A stretch of DNA of 9,347 bases from Seribacter sulfatis (GTDB lineage: Bacteria > Verrucomicrobiota > Verrucomicrobiia > Opitutales > Seribacteraceae): contig NZ_CAXLMO010000116.1 of assembly GCF_964187635.1 (NCBI RefSeq), positions 1-9,347 on the forward strand, written 5' to 3'. The notes under the pieces were generated by a model. It was not told the DNA's origin. It worked only from the letters and a program-made list of their open reading frames with translations, and did not search any database. Below are positions 1 through 6,491 of this stretch, in pieces. Every line of letters starts with the position of its first letter. Positions within the stretch are counted from its first letter, which is position 1. Made by a program: the position numbers and the translations under genes.

Positions 1-1
1 T

Positions 2-2056
2 GTGGAAGTACCTGAATCCAAGACTGATGGTAAAGTGGCACGTAATCTGGATAGGGATGATATGGTATCCAATGTCTTCAACAGTTTTTGTGCCACCACG
101 ATCCAGTGTGCCCGTTGTCATGAGCATAAGGGGGATCCGATTGGGCAGGATCACTATTACAGTTTGCAGTCGGTTTTTGCGGCGGTCGACAAGGCGGACC
201 GAATATATGGGCTCGATCCAAAAGTGGCCCGCAAAAAAGAACAATTATCAATCCAACAGGGAACTCTTGCCCGGGAAGTCGCTTTGGCAGTGAAGGAATT
301 GAAAAAGAAAGGAGCGGGAGAACTTAAGAAATTGAATGACCGCCTCTCCAAACTTCAGAAGAGTAATGGTATTGCGACTCGGGTGCCAGAGCATGGATAC
401 CACAGTCAAATTGTTCAACGCCCTGACTCAGTTAAATGGGTGCAGGTGGATCTGGGAAAGAGGCAGAAGATCAAGTCCGTTTTATTACATGCATGTTACG
501 ATGATTTTGCCGGGATCGGTGCGGGTTTTGGATTTCCCAAGCGATTTAAAATTATTGCCTCGAATAAGGAAGACTTTTCCAGGAATCAAATATTGGTGGA
601 CCGCACGAAGAAAGACTTTGCAAATCCCCGCCTTGAGCCTGTTTCCTTTAAGGTAAATTCCCATGCCCGTTATTTGAGAATTGAGGCAACCAAACTGGCG
701 GAGAGAAAGAACGATTATATTTTGGCATTAGCTGAACTTCGGATCCTCGATGAAAATTTGGAAAATCTGGCGATGGGAAGAAAGGTCACCGCTCAGGACA
801 GTATTGAAGCACCGATTCGTTGGCGAAAATCGAACCTGACGGATGGGAAATGGTCCAAAAGTAAAGATCCCGAGAATTCCAAACAACTTCATGCTCTCCA
901 AAAGGAACGCGAAATATTTCTCTCATCCTTGCAAACAGATAAGGAAAGGAAAGAACTGGCTAGTAAAAAAAAGGAACGGAAGGAGGTCGAAAAAAGCCTC
1001 AAGGCCTTGCCGGAAGGAAAAATGGTCTACGCCGCGACCACGCATTTTAAACCTCGCTCAAATTTTAAACCCACGAAAGGCAAGCCGCGGAGGATCCATG
1101 TTCTGCATCGGGGAGAAGTTAACCAACCACGGGACCCTGTTCGCCCTGGTACGATTCCACTTTTAGCCAAAGAAAAATGGGAGTTTGATCTGCCGGAGGT
1201 ACATGATGAAGCGGAGAGACGGGCGGCTTTGGCGGAATGGATTGTCCGCGAAGATCACCCGCTCACTTGGCGGGCGATTATAAACCGGATCTGGCAATGG
1301 CATTTCGGTCAACCGATTGTGGGGACGCCCAATGATTTTGGTCCGCTCGGTCAATCACCGACTCATCCGGAGCTTTTGGACTGGCTGGGGGTTTACTTCC
1401 GTGATTCTGGAGGTTCGTTCAAAAAACTCCATAAGCTTTTGGTGATGAGTGAAACCTATCGGCAATCCTCGCTGGAGGACGGAGATAAATCGAAAATTGA
1501 TTCGAGTAACCAGTGGCTCTGGCGAATGAACCGGAGAAAACTTTCGGCGGAGGAAATGAGAGATGCGGTTTTATTGGTGAGTGGTAAACTGAATCTGGAA
1601 ATGGGAGGGCCTGGGTTTTACCTTTTTAATTTAGAGCAAACTGCTCATTCTCCTCATTATTACTATCACAAATTCGATCCCGAAGATCAAAAAAGTCATC
1701 GTCGATCTGTTTATCGCTTTGTGGTGAGGTCGCAGCCTAATCCGTTTATGACAACACTCGATTGCGCTGATTCCTCTCAGAGCACTCCGAGACGTAATGA
1801 AACCCTGACCGCGTTGCAGGCACTCAGTCTGCTTAACAATAAGTTCACGCTTGCGATGTCACAGCATTTTGCCGATCGACTGACAAAAGAAGGGAAAGGG
1901 AGCGGTTATCAGATTAAAGCCGGCTTTAAACTGGTTGCCGGTCGTCTGCCAAATCCCGAAGAATATCAGTTGCTGGTGCAGTATGAGGAGAAGCATGGTA
2001 TGGCCAATCTTTGCCGGTCCCTGTTCAGTCTGAGTGAATTCTCCTTTATTGATTGA
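2..2056 (+). CDS. DUF1549/DUF1553 (PSCyt2/PSD1) protein with internal discoidin-like domain, 5' truncated
   Basis: The window opens inside this gene. The frame is open from base 2 and the first GTG is not a convincing start, so residue numbers count from base 2. Residues 21-75 match the C-terminal end of a DUF1549 (PSCyt2) domain, with a CARCH (CxxCH, haem-type) motif at 36-40 followed by HKGDPI and YYSLQSVF. A charged, probably coiled-coil stretch follows (about 75-125). Residues about 130-250 look like an F5/8 type C (discoidin) beta-sandwich: WVQVDLG near 146, GFPKRFKI, ARYLRIEATKL, LALAELRI. A second lysine/glutamate-rich coil (about 290-335) leads to VLHRGEVNQPRDPVRPG. DUF1553 (PSD1) spans about 409 to the end, with WIVREDHPLTWRAIINRIW, LLVMSETYRQSS and a terminal SLSEFSFID. 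The family is abundant in Planctomycetes and Verrucomicrobia and biochemically uncharacterised. The missing upstream part probably holds a signal peptide and perhaps a PSCyt1 cytochrome domain. The stop TGA overlaps the next ATG, so the two genes are probably translationally coupled. Confidence 0.93.
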   Translation: MEVPESKTDGKVARNLDRDDMVSNVFNSFCATTIQCARCHEHKGDPIGQDHYYSLQSVFAAVDKADRIYGLDPKVARKKEQLSIQQGTLAREVALAVKELKKKGAGELKKLNDRLSKLQKSNGIATRVPEHGYHSQIVQRPDSVKWVQVDLGKRQKIKSVLLHACYDDFAGIGAGFGFPKRFKIIASNKEDFSRNQILVDRTKKDFANPRLEPVSFKVNSHARYLRIEATKLAERKNDYILALAELRILDENLENLAMGRKVTAQDSIEAPIRWRKSNLTDGKWSKSKDPENSKQLHALQKEREIFLSSLQTDKERKELASKKKERKEVEKSLKALPEGKMVYAATTHFKPRSNFKPTKGKPRRIHVLHRGEVNQPRDPVRPGTIPLLAKEKWEFDLPEVHDEAERRAALAEWIVREDHPLTWRAIINRIWQWHFGQPIVGTPNDFGPLGQSPTHPELLDWLGVYFRDSGGSFKKLHKLLVMSETYRQSSLEDGDKSKIDSSNQWLWRMNRRKLSAEEMRDAVLLVSGKLNLEMGGPGFYLFNLEQTAHSPHYYYHKFDPEDQKSHRRSVYRFVVRSQPNPFMTTLDCADSSQSTPRRNETLTALQALSLLNNKFTLAMSQHFADRLTKEGKGSGYQIKAGFKLVAGRLPNPEEYQLLVQYEEKHGMANLCRSLFSLSEFSFID

Positions 2057-3510
2057 TGATGAACTTATCTCCGATTTCACGCCGTTCCTTTGTATCTCAA
2101 TCCACGATGGGAGGGTTGGCCCTTGCGTCAATGTTATCAAGGGAACCCTTACAGGCTGGAGTTGGTTTGCCCGCCGGCCTGCATCATCCACCACGGGCTA
2201 AGCGGGTGATTCAATTATTCATGGCCGGTGCGGCCAGTCATATCGATATGTTTGATCACAAACCGGAATTGATCAAGAGGCATGGGAAAGAGTCAGATTT
2301 TGGTGAGCATGTCGAAGCTTTTCAGAATGGATTGGGTCCATGGATGAAGTCTCCATTCGCATTTAAGAGATACGGGCGATGTGGAAAGTTACTGAGCGAG
2401 ATCGTGGAGCCCCTCGGTGAAGTGGTGGATGATATTTCATTCGTACATAACATGGTGGGCAAGACGGGGGTGCATAGTCAGGCCACTTACTTACAGTCCA
2501 CAGGTTTCCAATTGCCCGGGTTTCCCGGTGCCGGTTCCTGGGTGAGCTATGCGTTGGGTTCGGAAAATGAGGACTTGCCGGCTTTTGTAGTGCTACCGGA
2601 TCATCGTGGGTTTGCTTCCAATGGCCCCAAGAACTGGGGGAGTGCATTTCTACCGACGCACACGCAGGGAACCACCATTTTTCCCCAGCGTTCGAATCCG
2701 ATCGAGGATCTGCATCCTCAGGCAAACTTTGTGACCAGGGAGAGTCATGGTGAAGGAATAAACCTCATTAATCAACTGAATCGGATGCACCAGCAAAAGC
2801 GTCCCCTCGACCCACGATTGGATTCCCGTATCCGAAGTTACGAACTTGCGGCCCGGTTACAATTATCAGCCACCGATGCCCTCGATCTTTCCAATGAACC
2901 TGACCATATTTTAAAAATGTACGGGTTGGAAAATCCAAAAAAGGAGTATCCCAAGGAGATTAATCCGGAAGAGGAAACCGAATACTTTGGCAGGAAATGC
3001 CTGATTGCCAGAAGGCTGATCGAGCGGGGCGTTCGTTTCGTTCAGGTATGGAGCGGGAATGATAATGGATTTCCCCGTCGTAACTGGGACAGCCATGAGG
3101 ACATGACCCGGGATCACCCATCTCTTTCCCTTGGTATGGCCCGGGGGACGGCTGGTCTGATTAAGGATTTAAAGCAACGCGGTTTGCTTGAGGATACCAT
3201 TATTCACTGGACCACGGAGTTTGGACGGATGCCCAGTAGTCAGGGAAGCAAGGGGAGGGATCACAATCCCTTCGTGTTTACCAACTGGTTTGCAGGAGGG
3301 GGCTTTCAAGGGGGAATGACACACGGGGAGAGCGATCAGTGGGGATACAAACCACTAGACCGAAAGAATCCCACAACCGTGTACGATACTTACGCCACCA
3401 TGCTTCACCAACTTGGATTTGATCACGAGCGATTGACGGTGCGACACAACTCAATCGATCGGCGCCTCACGGATGTTCATGGTCATGTGGTCACGGATAT
3501 TCTTGCTTAG
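2056..3510 (+). CDS. DUF1501 family protein, Tat-exported
   Basis: A complete 484-residue DUF1501 protein, a normal length for the family. The N-terminus has a twin-arginine signal (SRRSFV at residues 8-13, then the hydrophobic stretch MGGLALASML), so it is probably exported folded to the periplasm. Family landmarks are GAASHIDMFDHKPEL (58 onward), DDISFVHNM, HSQATYLQSTG, LPAFVVLPD, WTTEFGRMP (385-393) and GRDHNPFVFTNWFAGGG (400 onward). To my knowledge DUF1501 belongs to the alkaline phosphatase/sulfatase superfamily, but no reaction is established for it. It is nearly always encoded beside a DUF1549/DUF1553 protein, as here, which suggests a two-protein complex or pathway. The start was set at the ATG at 2056, whose A is the last base of the upstream TGA. 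The ATG at 2059 and the TTG at 2053 are alternatives. No Shine-Dalgarno sequence is visible, in keeping with coupling to upstream translation. Confidence 0.95.
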   Translation: MMNLSPISRRSFVSQSTMGGLALASMLSREPLQAGVGLPAGLHHPPRAKRVIQLFMAGAASHIDMFDHKPELIKRHGKESDFGEHVEAFQNGLGPWMKSPFAFKRYGRCGKLLSEIVEPLGEVVDDISFVHNMVGKTGVHSQATYLQSTGFQLPGFPGAGSWVSYALGSENEDLPAFVVLPDHRGFASNGPKNWGSAFLPTHTQGTTIFPQRSNPIEDLHPQANFVTRESHGEGINLINQLNRMHQQKRPLDPRLDSRIRSYELAARLQLSATDALDLSNEPDHILKMYGLENPKKEYPKEINPEEETEYFGRKCLIARRLIERGVRFVQVWSGNDNGFPRRNWDSHEDMTRDHPSLSLGMARGTAGLIKDLKQRGLLEDTIIHWTTEFGRMPSSQGSKGRDHNPFVFTNWFAGGGFQGGMTHGESDQWGYKPLDRKNPTTVYDTYATMLHQLGFDHERLTVRHNSIDRRLTDVHGHVVTDILA

Positions 3511-3537
3511 TGTCTTCGATTCTCAAATCCTACTGGT

Positions 3538-4149
3538 ATGAAAAATTTAATGCCTTTTCTCGTTTTTGTTATTCTTTCAAGTTTTGTCCTGGGTGCCAAA
3601 CCAGTCTCTTTATTTAATGGCAAAGATCTAAGTGGCTGGAGAAAAGCCAACTATGTGGTCGAGGACGGTACAATTGTCTGCAAGGGGGGCAATCTGGTTT
3701 CGGAGAAGGAATACTCTAATTATGTGTTCGAATTCGAATTTCTTTTGCCACCCGGCGGTAACAATGGGTTGGGTATACACTATCCCGGAAAGGGAGATGC
3801 GGCTTACGCGGGTATGGAATTGCAAATACTCGATAACTCTCACAAGCGATATGCGAAACTCAAGGATTACCAGTACCATGGATCACTCTACACCTTAGCT
3901 GCAGCCAAGCGTGGCCATCTTAAGCCTGTTGGTGAGTGGAATCGTCAGAAGGTAACGGTTAATGGCCCGCTTATCAAAGTGGAACTGAACGGAACGGAGA
4001 TTCTTAGTGCAGATTTGGATGAGATCAATCAAGCCAAGCCCAAGCATAAAGGAGCCAAACGGCGTAGCGGTCACATCTGTTTCTGTGGTCACGGAGCACC
4101 TGTGAAGTTCAGGAACATCACCATCCTCGAGTTGCCCGAGGGCAAGTAA
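3538..4149 (+). CDS. DUF1080 (3-keto-disaccharide hydrolase family) secreted protein
   Basis: A 203-residue protein made of a Sec signal peptide (residues 1-20, cleavage probably near LGA-KP) and one DUF1080 domain, a concanavalin-like beta-sandwich. Visible family motifs are LFNGKDLSGW (25-34), VVEDGTIVCKGGNLVSE, the paired strands YVFEFEFLLP and GGNNGLGIHYPG, ELQILDN, GEWNRQKVTVNGPLIKVELNG and the closing GHICFCGHGAPVKFRNITILEL. Pfam names the family for members that hydrolyse 3-keto-glycosides; whether this protein does so is not shown by the sequence. It lies 27 bp after the DUF1501 stop and is probably the last gene of the plus-strand unit. The ATG directly precedes a good signal peptide, which fixes the start. 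The bases before it (TCTCAAATCCTACTGGT) contain no Shine-Dalgarno match. Confidence 0.94.
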   Translation: MKNLMPFLVFVILSSFVLGAKPVSLFNGKDLSGWRKANYVVEDGTIVCKGGNLVSEKEYSNYVFEFEFLLPPGGNNGLGIHYPGKGDAAYAGMELQILDNSHKRYAKLKDYQYHGSLYTLAAAKRGHLKPVGEWNRQKVTVNGPLIKVELNGTEILSADLDEINQAKPKHKGAKRRSGHICFCGHGAPVKFRNITILELPEGK

Positions 4150-4160
4150 TTCGTTGTCCC

Positions 4161-4190
4161 TCCCGCTTGCCGGGATGCGATCCTTTGTTT
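4161..4190 (+). terminator. Weak terminator-like hairpins in the convergent gap
   Basis: The 39 bp between the two converging units contains TCCCG-CTTGC-CGGGA (4161-4175, 5 bp stem). Overlapping it is an alternative GGAT-GCG-ATCC stem (4173-4183) followed directly by TTTGTTT (4184-4190). A further small hairpin, TTGCC-CGAG-GGCAA (4132-4145), sits within the last codons of the DUF1080 gene. The stems are short, and only the second is followed by a T-rich run on the plus strand. The position between convergent genes is where a terminator is expected, but the structural support is weak. Confidence 0.33.
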
Positions 4191-4908
4191 AGCCGGACTT
4201 TTGGGCTAGGTAGACAGTTCCCTTCGACGTGTCTTCGGTTATAGGATTATTAAACTCTATGGTATGACCTTCAGACGACTCAAAGACTTTGCCTAATCGA
4301 TCGATGAAGGATGATTCTGGTTTTCCGTCTGCCCAAATCGCAAAAACTCCCCCCGGTTTCAAGTGCTGCTTGAGTTCATTCAATCCTTCTTCGGTGTAGA
4401 ACCGGGCATTGGTCTGGTACAAAACATTGCTTGGCGTATGGTCAATATCGAGAAGAATGACATCGTGCTTTTTTGCTGGATTTACAGAATTGAAATGATT
4501 GTCAGTATCTTGAGAAAGAGCGAAAAAATCGGCATGAATCAAATGGCACCGATGATCACCAGTTAAAGATTCGCCCAAGGGAACCAACCCATTCTTATGC
4601 CATTCGATTACGGGTGCTAGGTATTCGATAACGACAAGCGAGCTTACTCGTGGATCTTCCAGTGCTGCGACCGCAGTATATCCCAACCCGAGGCCTCCCA
4701 CCACTACATCTAGATCGTCTCTTTCCATTAAATCAAGCCCGAGCTTGGCGAGCTGATGTTCTGCTTCATGAAATAGACTGGACATTAAAAAATCGTCACC
4801 CAGTTTGACTTCATAGACATCAATATCCCCCAGTTTCGGTATTCTTCTGCGGCGCAATACCAAGTCACCTATGGGGGTGGAATTAAAGTCCAGTTCTTCG
4901 AAGATCAA
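4189..4908 (-). CDS. Spermidine-synthase-like class I SAM-methyltransferase-fold protein
   Basis: A 239-residue cytoplasmic protein with no signal peptide or membrane segment. It has the Rossmann-type SAM-binding landmarks of the spermidine synthase-like group: VVVGGLGLGYTA (68-79, glycine-rich motif I), VIEY (93-96, acidic residue ending strand 2), HADFFA (125-130), VILLDIDHTP (150-159, the motif IV region) and LKPGGVFAIW (183-192). The middle segment LAPVIEWHKNGLVPLG resembles the short 'spermidine synthase-like' proteins of unknown substrate rather than true polyamine aminopropyltransferases. The canonical GGGDG and D-(S/T)-x-DP signatures of real spermidine synthases are not evident, so polyamine synthesis should not be assumed. 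It is the last and only non-exported gene of the minus-strand unit, 39 bp after a sulfatase stop. The start is TTG at 4908, chosen because a perfect AAGGAGG lies 9 bases upstream. The next in-frame ATG, at residue 42, would discard a conserved-looking N-terminal strand region. Confidence 0.87.
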   Translation of the reverse strand: MIFEELDFNSTPIGDLVLRRRRIPKLGDIDVYEVKLGDDFLMSSLFHEAEHQLAKLGLDLMERDDLDVVVGGLGLGYTAVAALEDPRVSSLVVIEYLAPVIEWHKNGLVPLGESLTGDHRCHLIHADFFALSQDTDNHFNSVNPAKKHDVILLDIDHTPSNVLYQTNARFYTEEGLNELKQHLKPGGVFAIWADGKPESSFIDRLGKVFESSEGHTIEFNNPITEDTSKGTVYLAQKSG

Positions 4909-4917
4909 AATCTTTTT

Positions 4918-4924
4918 CCTCCTT
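4918..4924 (-). promoter_or_regulatory. Strong Shine-Dalgarno sequence for the TTG start at 4908
   Basis: On the minus strand the sequence reads AAGGAGG, then nine bases, then TTG. This is a full-strength ribosome binding site at suitable spacing, and it decides the start of the spermidine-synthase-like gene. It is the only clear Shine-Dalgarno sequence found ahead of any of the six gene starts in the window. Confidence 0.8.
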
Positions 4925-4947
4925 AAAATTAAAGAATTATACAGTAC

Positions 4948-6426
4948 CTAGCGTCTGAGCTTGCGGTCGTAAAACTGTTCATTTTTTGGGCGACGGATCG
5001 GGAGGGAAAGACCACTGGTGGAATCGAGTTCATTAAATAGTTTTTCACGAAGTTCTAGGATACGTTCCTGGTAAGCGGGTACATGGATTAGATTATGACG
5101 TTCATGTGGATCGGAATTTAGATCATAAAACCCGTTCCGGTCCCACACACCATGATAAAAGACGTATTTTTCTTTATCTGTACGGATGGCGAGGGTTGTC
5201 GGGGTGGCTGGGAAATTCCATTCCCAGTGGTATTCATAAACGAAATGATCACGCCATTTATGCTTTGGCTTCTTTCCCTGAAGTAATGAAAGGAAGGAGT
5301 CTCCGTCCATCTTGGGATTGGCTGGTAATGCAACTCCCGCGTATTCCAGAATGGTGGGAGCAATATCCACATTGAGAGTCATGTTTTCAATGCGGGCACC
5401 CGGCTTGATCAACTTGGGATGGCGGGCGAGCATGGGAATGCGGATGGATTCCTCGAAGGCATCGCGTTTGTCGTAGAATCCATGCTCTCCGAGGGCGAAA
5501 CCATTATCCCCGAGATAAATAACCAGGGTGTCTTCGGTCAGTTTGAGCTTATCCAACTGGTTGAGGACTCGACCAATATTCTCGTCCAATGCATGAACGG
5601 TCTCGCAAAAATTATGATACAGTTCATCGAAGTCCGGGACGGGATCTTTATCCAACGCACCCGTTTGCATATGGTCGATCCCATGAATTCCATACCTGCG
5701 TTCACGAATCCAATTGGATTGCGTTTGATAATTCTCCTCGGTGTTTGCCATGGTTTCCGGGTAGTCGATCTTTTTGTCCGAATAGCGTTCGGCATGGCGG
5801 GGAGGGGGCTGGAAAGGGTAGTGGACTGCCTTGTATCCGATTTGGAGAAAGAAAGGTTTTTTCTTTTTATTGGGCTTGGATACTTGGTTGAGCCAACTGA
5901 TCGCCTGATCAGTAAGCAGATCGGCATTGTATCCCTTGAATGATTTCCTCTTGCCATTAATGTTGAATGTGGGATCGAAATAAGTTCCCTGACCGGCAAA
6001 ACTAACCCAGTGATCAAAGCCTTTTCGGGGGGTGTCGTCTTCATGCCCCATATGCCATTTTCCCACATACCCAGTTTGGTATCCTGCATCCTGTAAATAC
6101 TCAGGGAAAAACATGGTGCCTGGCGGCACGGGCCGCTGGTTATCAACCACCCGATGATTTCGCATATATTGTCCGGTGAGAATGGAGGCCCGGCTGGGAG
6201 AACAGAGAGATGTGGTGACAAAGGCATTGGCCAGATGAGCACCCTCAGTGGCAAGGCGATCCAGGTTGGGAGTCTCCAGGAATTCAGGAGATTCCTCCAT
6301 GAAGCTCATAAAATCATACCGGTGATCATCGCTGAGTATGACGACGATGTTTTTGCCTCTAGCAGCAAGAGGCACGAATAAAATGTATATGAACGCAGTA
6401 AAGGAAAAGCAGGAAACGTATTTCAT
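4948..6426 (-). CDS. Secreted type I sulfatase (CSPSR) with DUF4976-like C-terminus
   Basis: A 492-residue formylglycine-dependent sulfatase that hydrolyses a sulfate ester, probably on a glycan, in the periplasm or outside the cell. A Sec signal peptide occupies residues 1-24 (MKYVSC, a hydrophobic core, then PLAARG). Catalytic features visible are the metal ligands SDD (Asp33-Asp34), the formylglycine site Cys75 in CSPSRASILTG, GKWHMGH (Lys123, His125) and the second metal pair GDNG (Asp307-Asn308). The tail (FVYEYHWEW, TPTTLAIRTDKEKYVFY, GFYDLNSDPHERHNL) resembles DUF4976, common in sulfatases annotated as heparan, N-acetylglucosamine-6- or mucin-desulfating; substrate cannot be assigned. 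The frame stays open upstream to a TTG at 6537, but that extension overlaps the neighbouring sulfatase and hides the signal peptide, so ATG 6426 was chosen. No Shine-Dalgarno is seen. It lies 65 bp downstream of the CWVSR sulfatase and 39 bp upstream of the spermidine-synthase-like gene, so all three may share a transcript. Confidence 0.94.
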   Translation of the reverse strand: MKYVSCFSFTAFIYILFVPLAARGKNIVVILSDDHRYDFMSFMEESPEFLETPNLDRLATEGAHLANAFVTTSLCSPSRASILTGQYMRNHRVVDNQRPVPPGTMFFPEYLQDAGYQTGYVGKWHMGHEDDTPRKGFDHWVSFAGQGTYFDPTFNINGKRKSFKGYNADLLTDQAISWLNQVSKPNKKKKPFFLQIGYKAVHYPFQPPPRHAERYSDKKIDYPETMANTEENYQTQSNWIRERRYGIHGIDHMQTGALDKDPVPDFDELYHNFCETVHALDENIGRVLNQLDKLKLTEDTLVIYLGDNGFALGEHGFYDKRDAFEESIRIPMLARHPKLIKPGARIENMTLNVDIAPTILEYAGVALPANPKMDGDSFLSLLQGKKPKHKWRDHFVYEYHWEWNFPATPTTLAIRTDKEKYVFYHGVWDRNGFYDLNSDPHERHNLIHVPAYQERILELREKLFNELDSTSGLSLPIRRPKNEQFYDRKLRR

Positions 6427-6491
6427 AAGTGAATTTTTTTGGATGCAGATAATTTGTGGGTACGGAAATTGAAGTTGTTTTAATATTGTTT

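Noticed and set aside
2053..2055. TTG as the start of the DUF1501 gene.
   Set aside because: The ATG at 2056 is in frame one codon later, overlaps the upstream stop in a common coupling arrangement, and keeps the Tat signal.
4189..4908. Naming the methyltransferase-fold gene speE (spermidine synthase).
   Set aside because: The fold is similar but the diagnostic aminopropyltransferase motifs are not evident, so the symbol would overstate the evidence.
5419..5943. A 174-codon open frame on the plus strand inside the CSPSR sulfatase gene.
   Set aside because: It is antisense to a sulfatase with intact catalytic motifs, shows no recognisable domain, and has no ribosome site.
5538..6254. A 238-codon open frame on the minus strand in another frame of the CSPSR sulfatase.
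   Set aside because: Its translation has no recognisable motif and lies fully within a well-supported gene on the same strand; it is a frame shadow.
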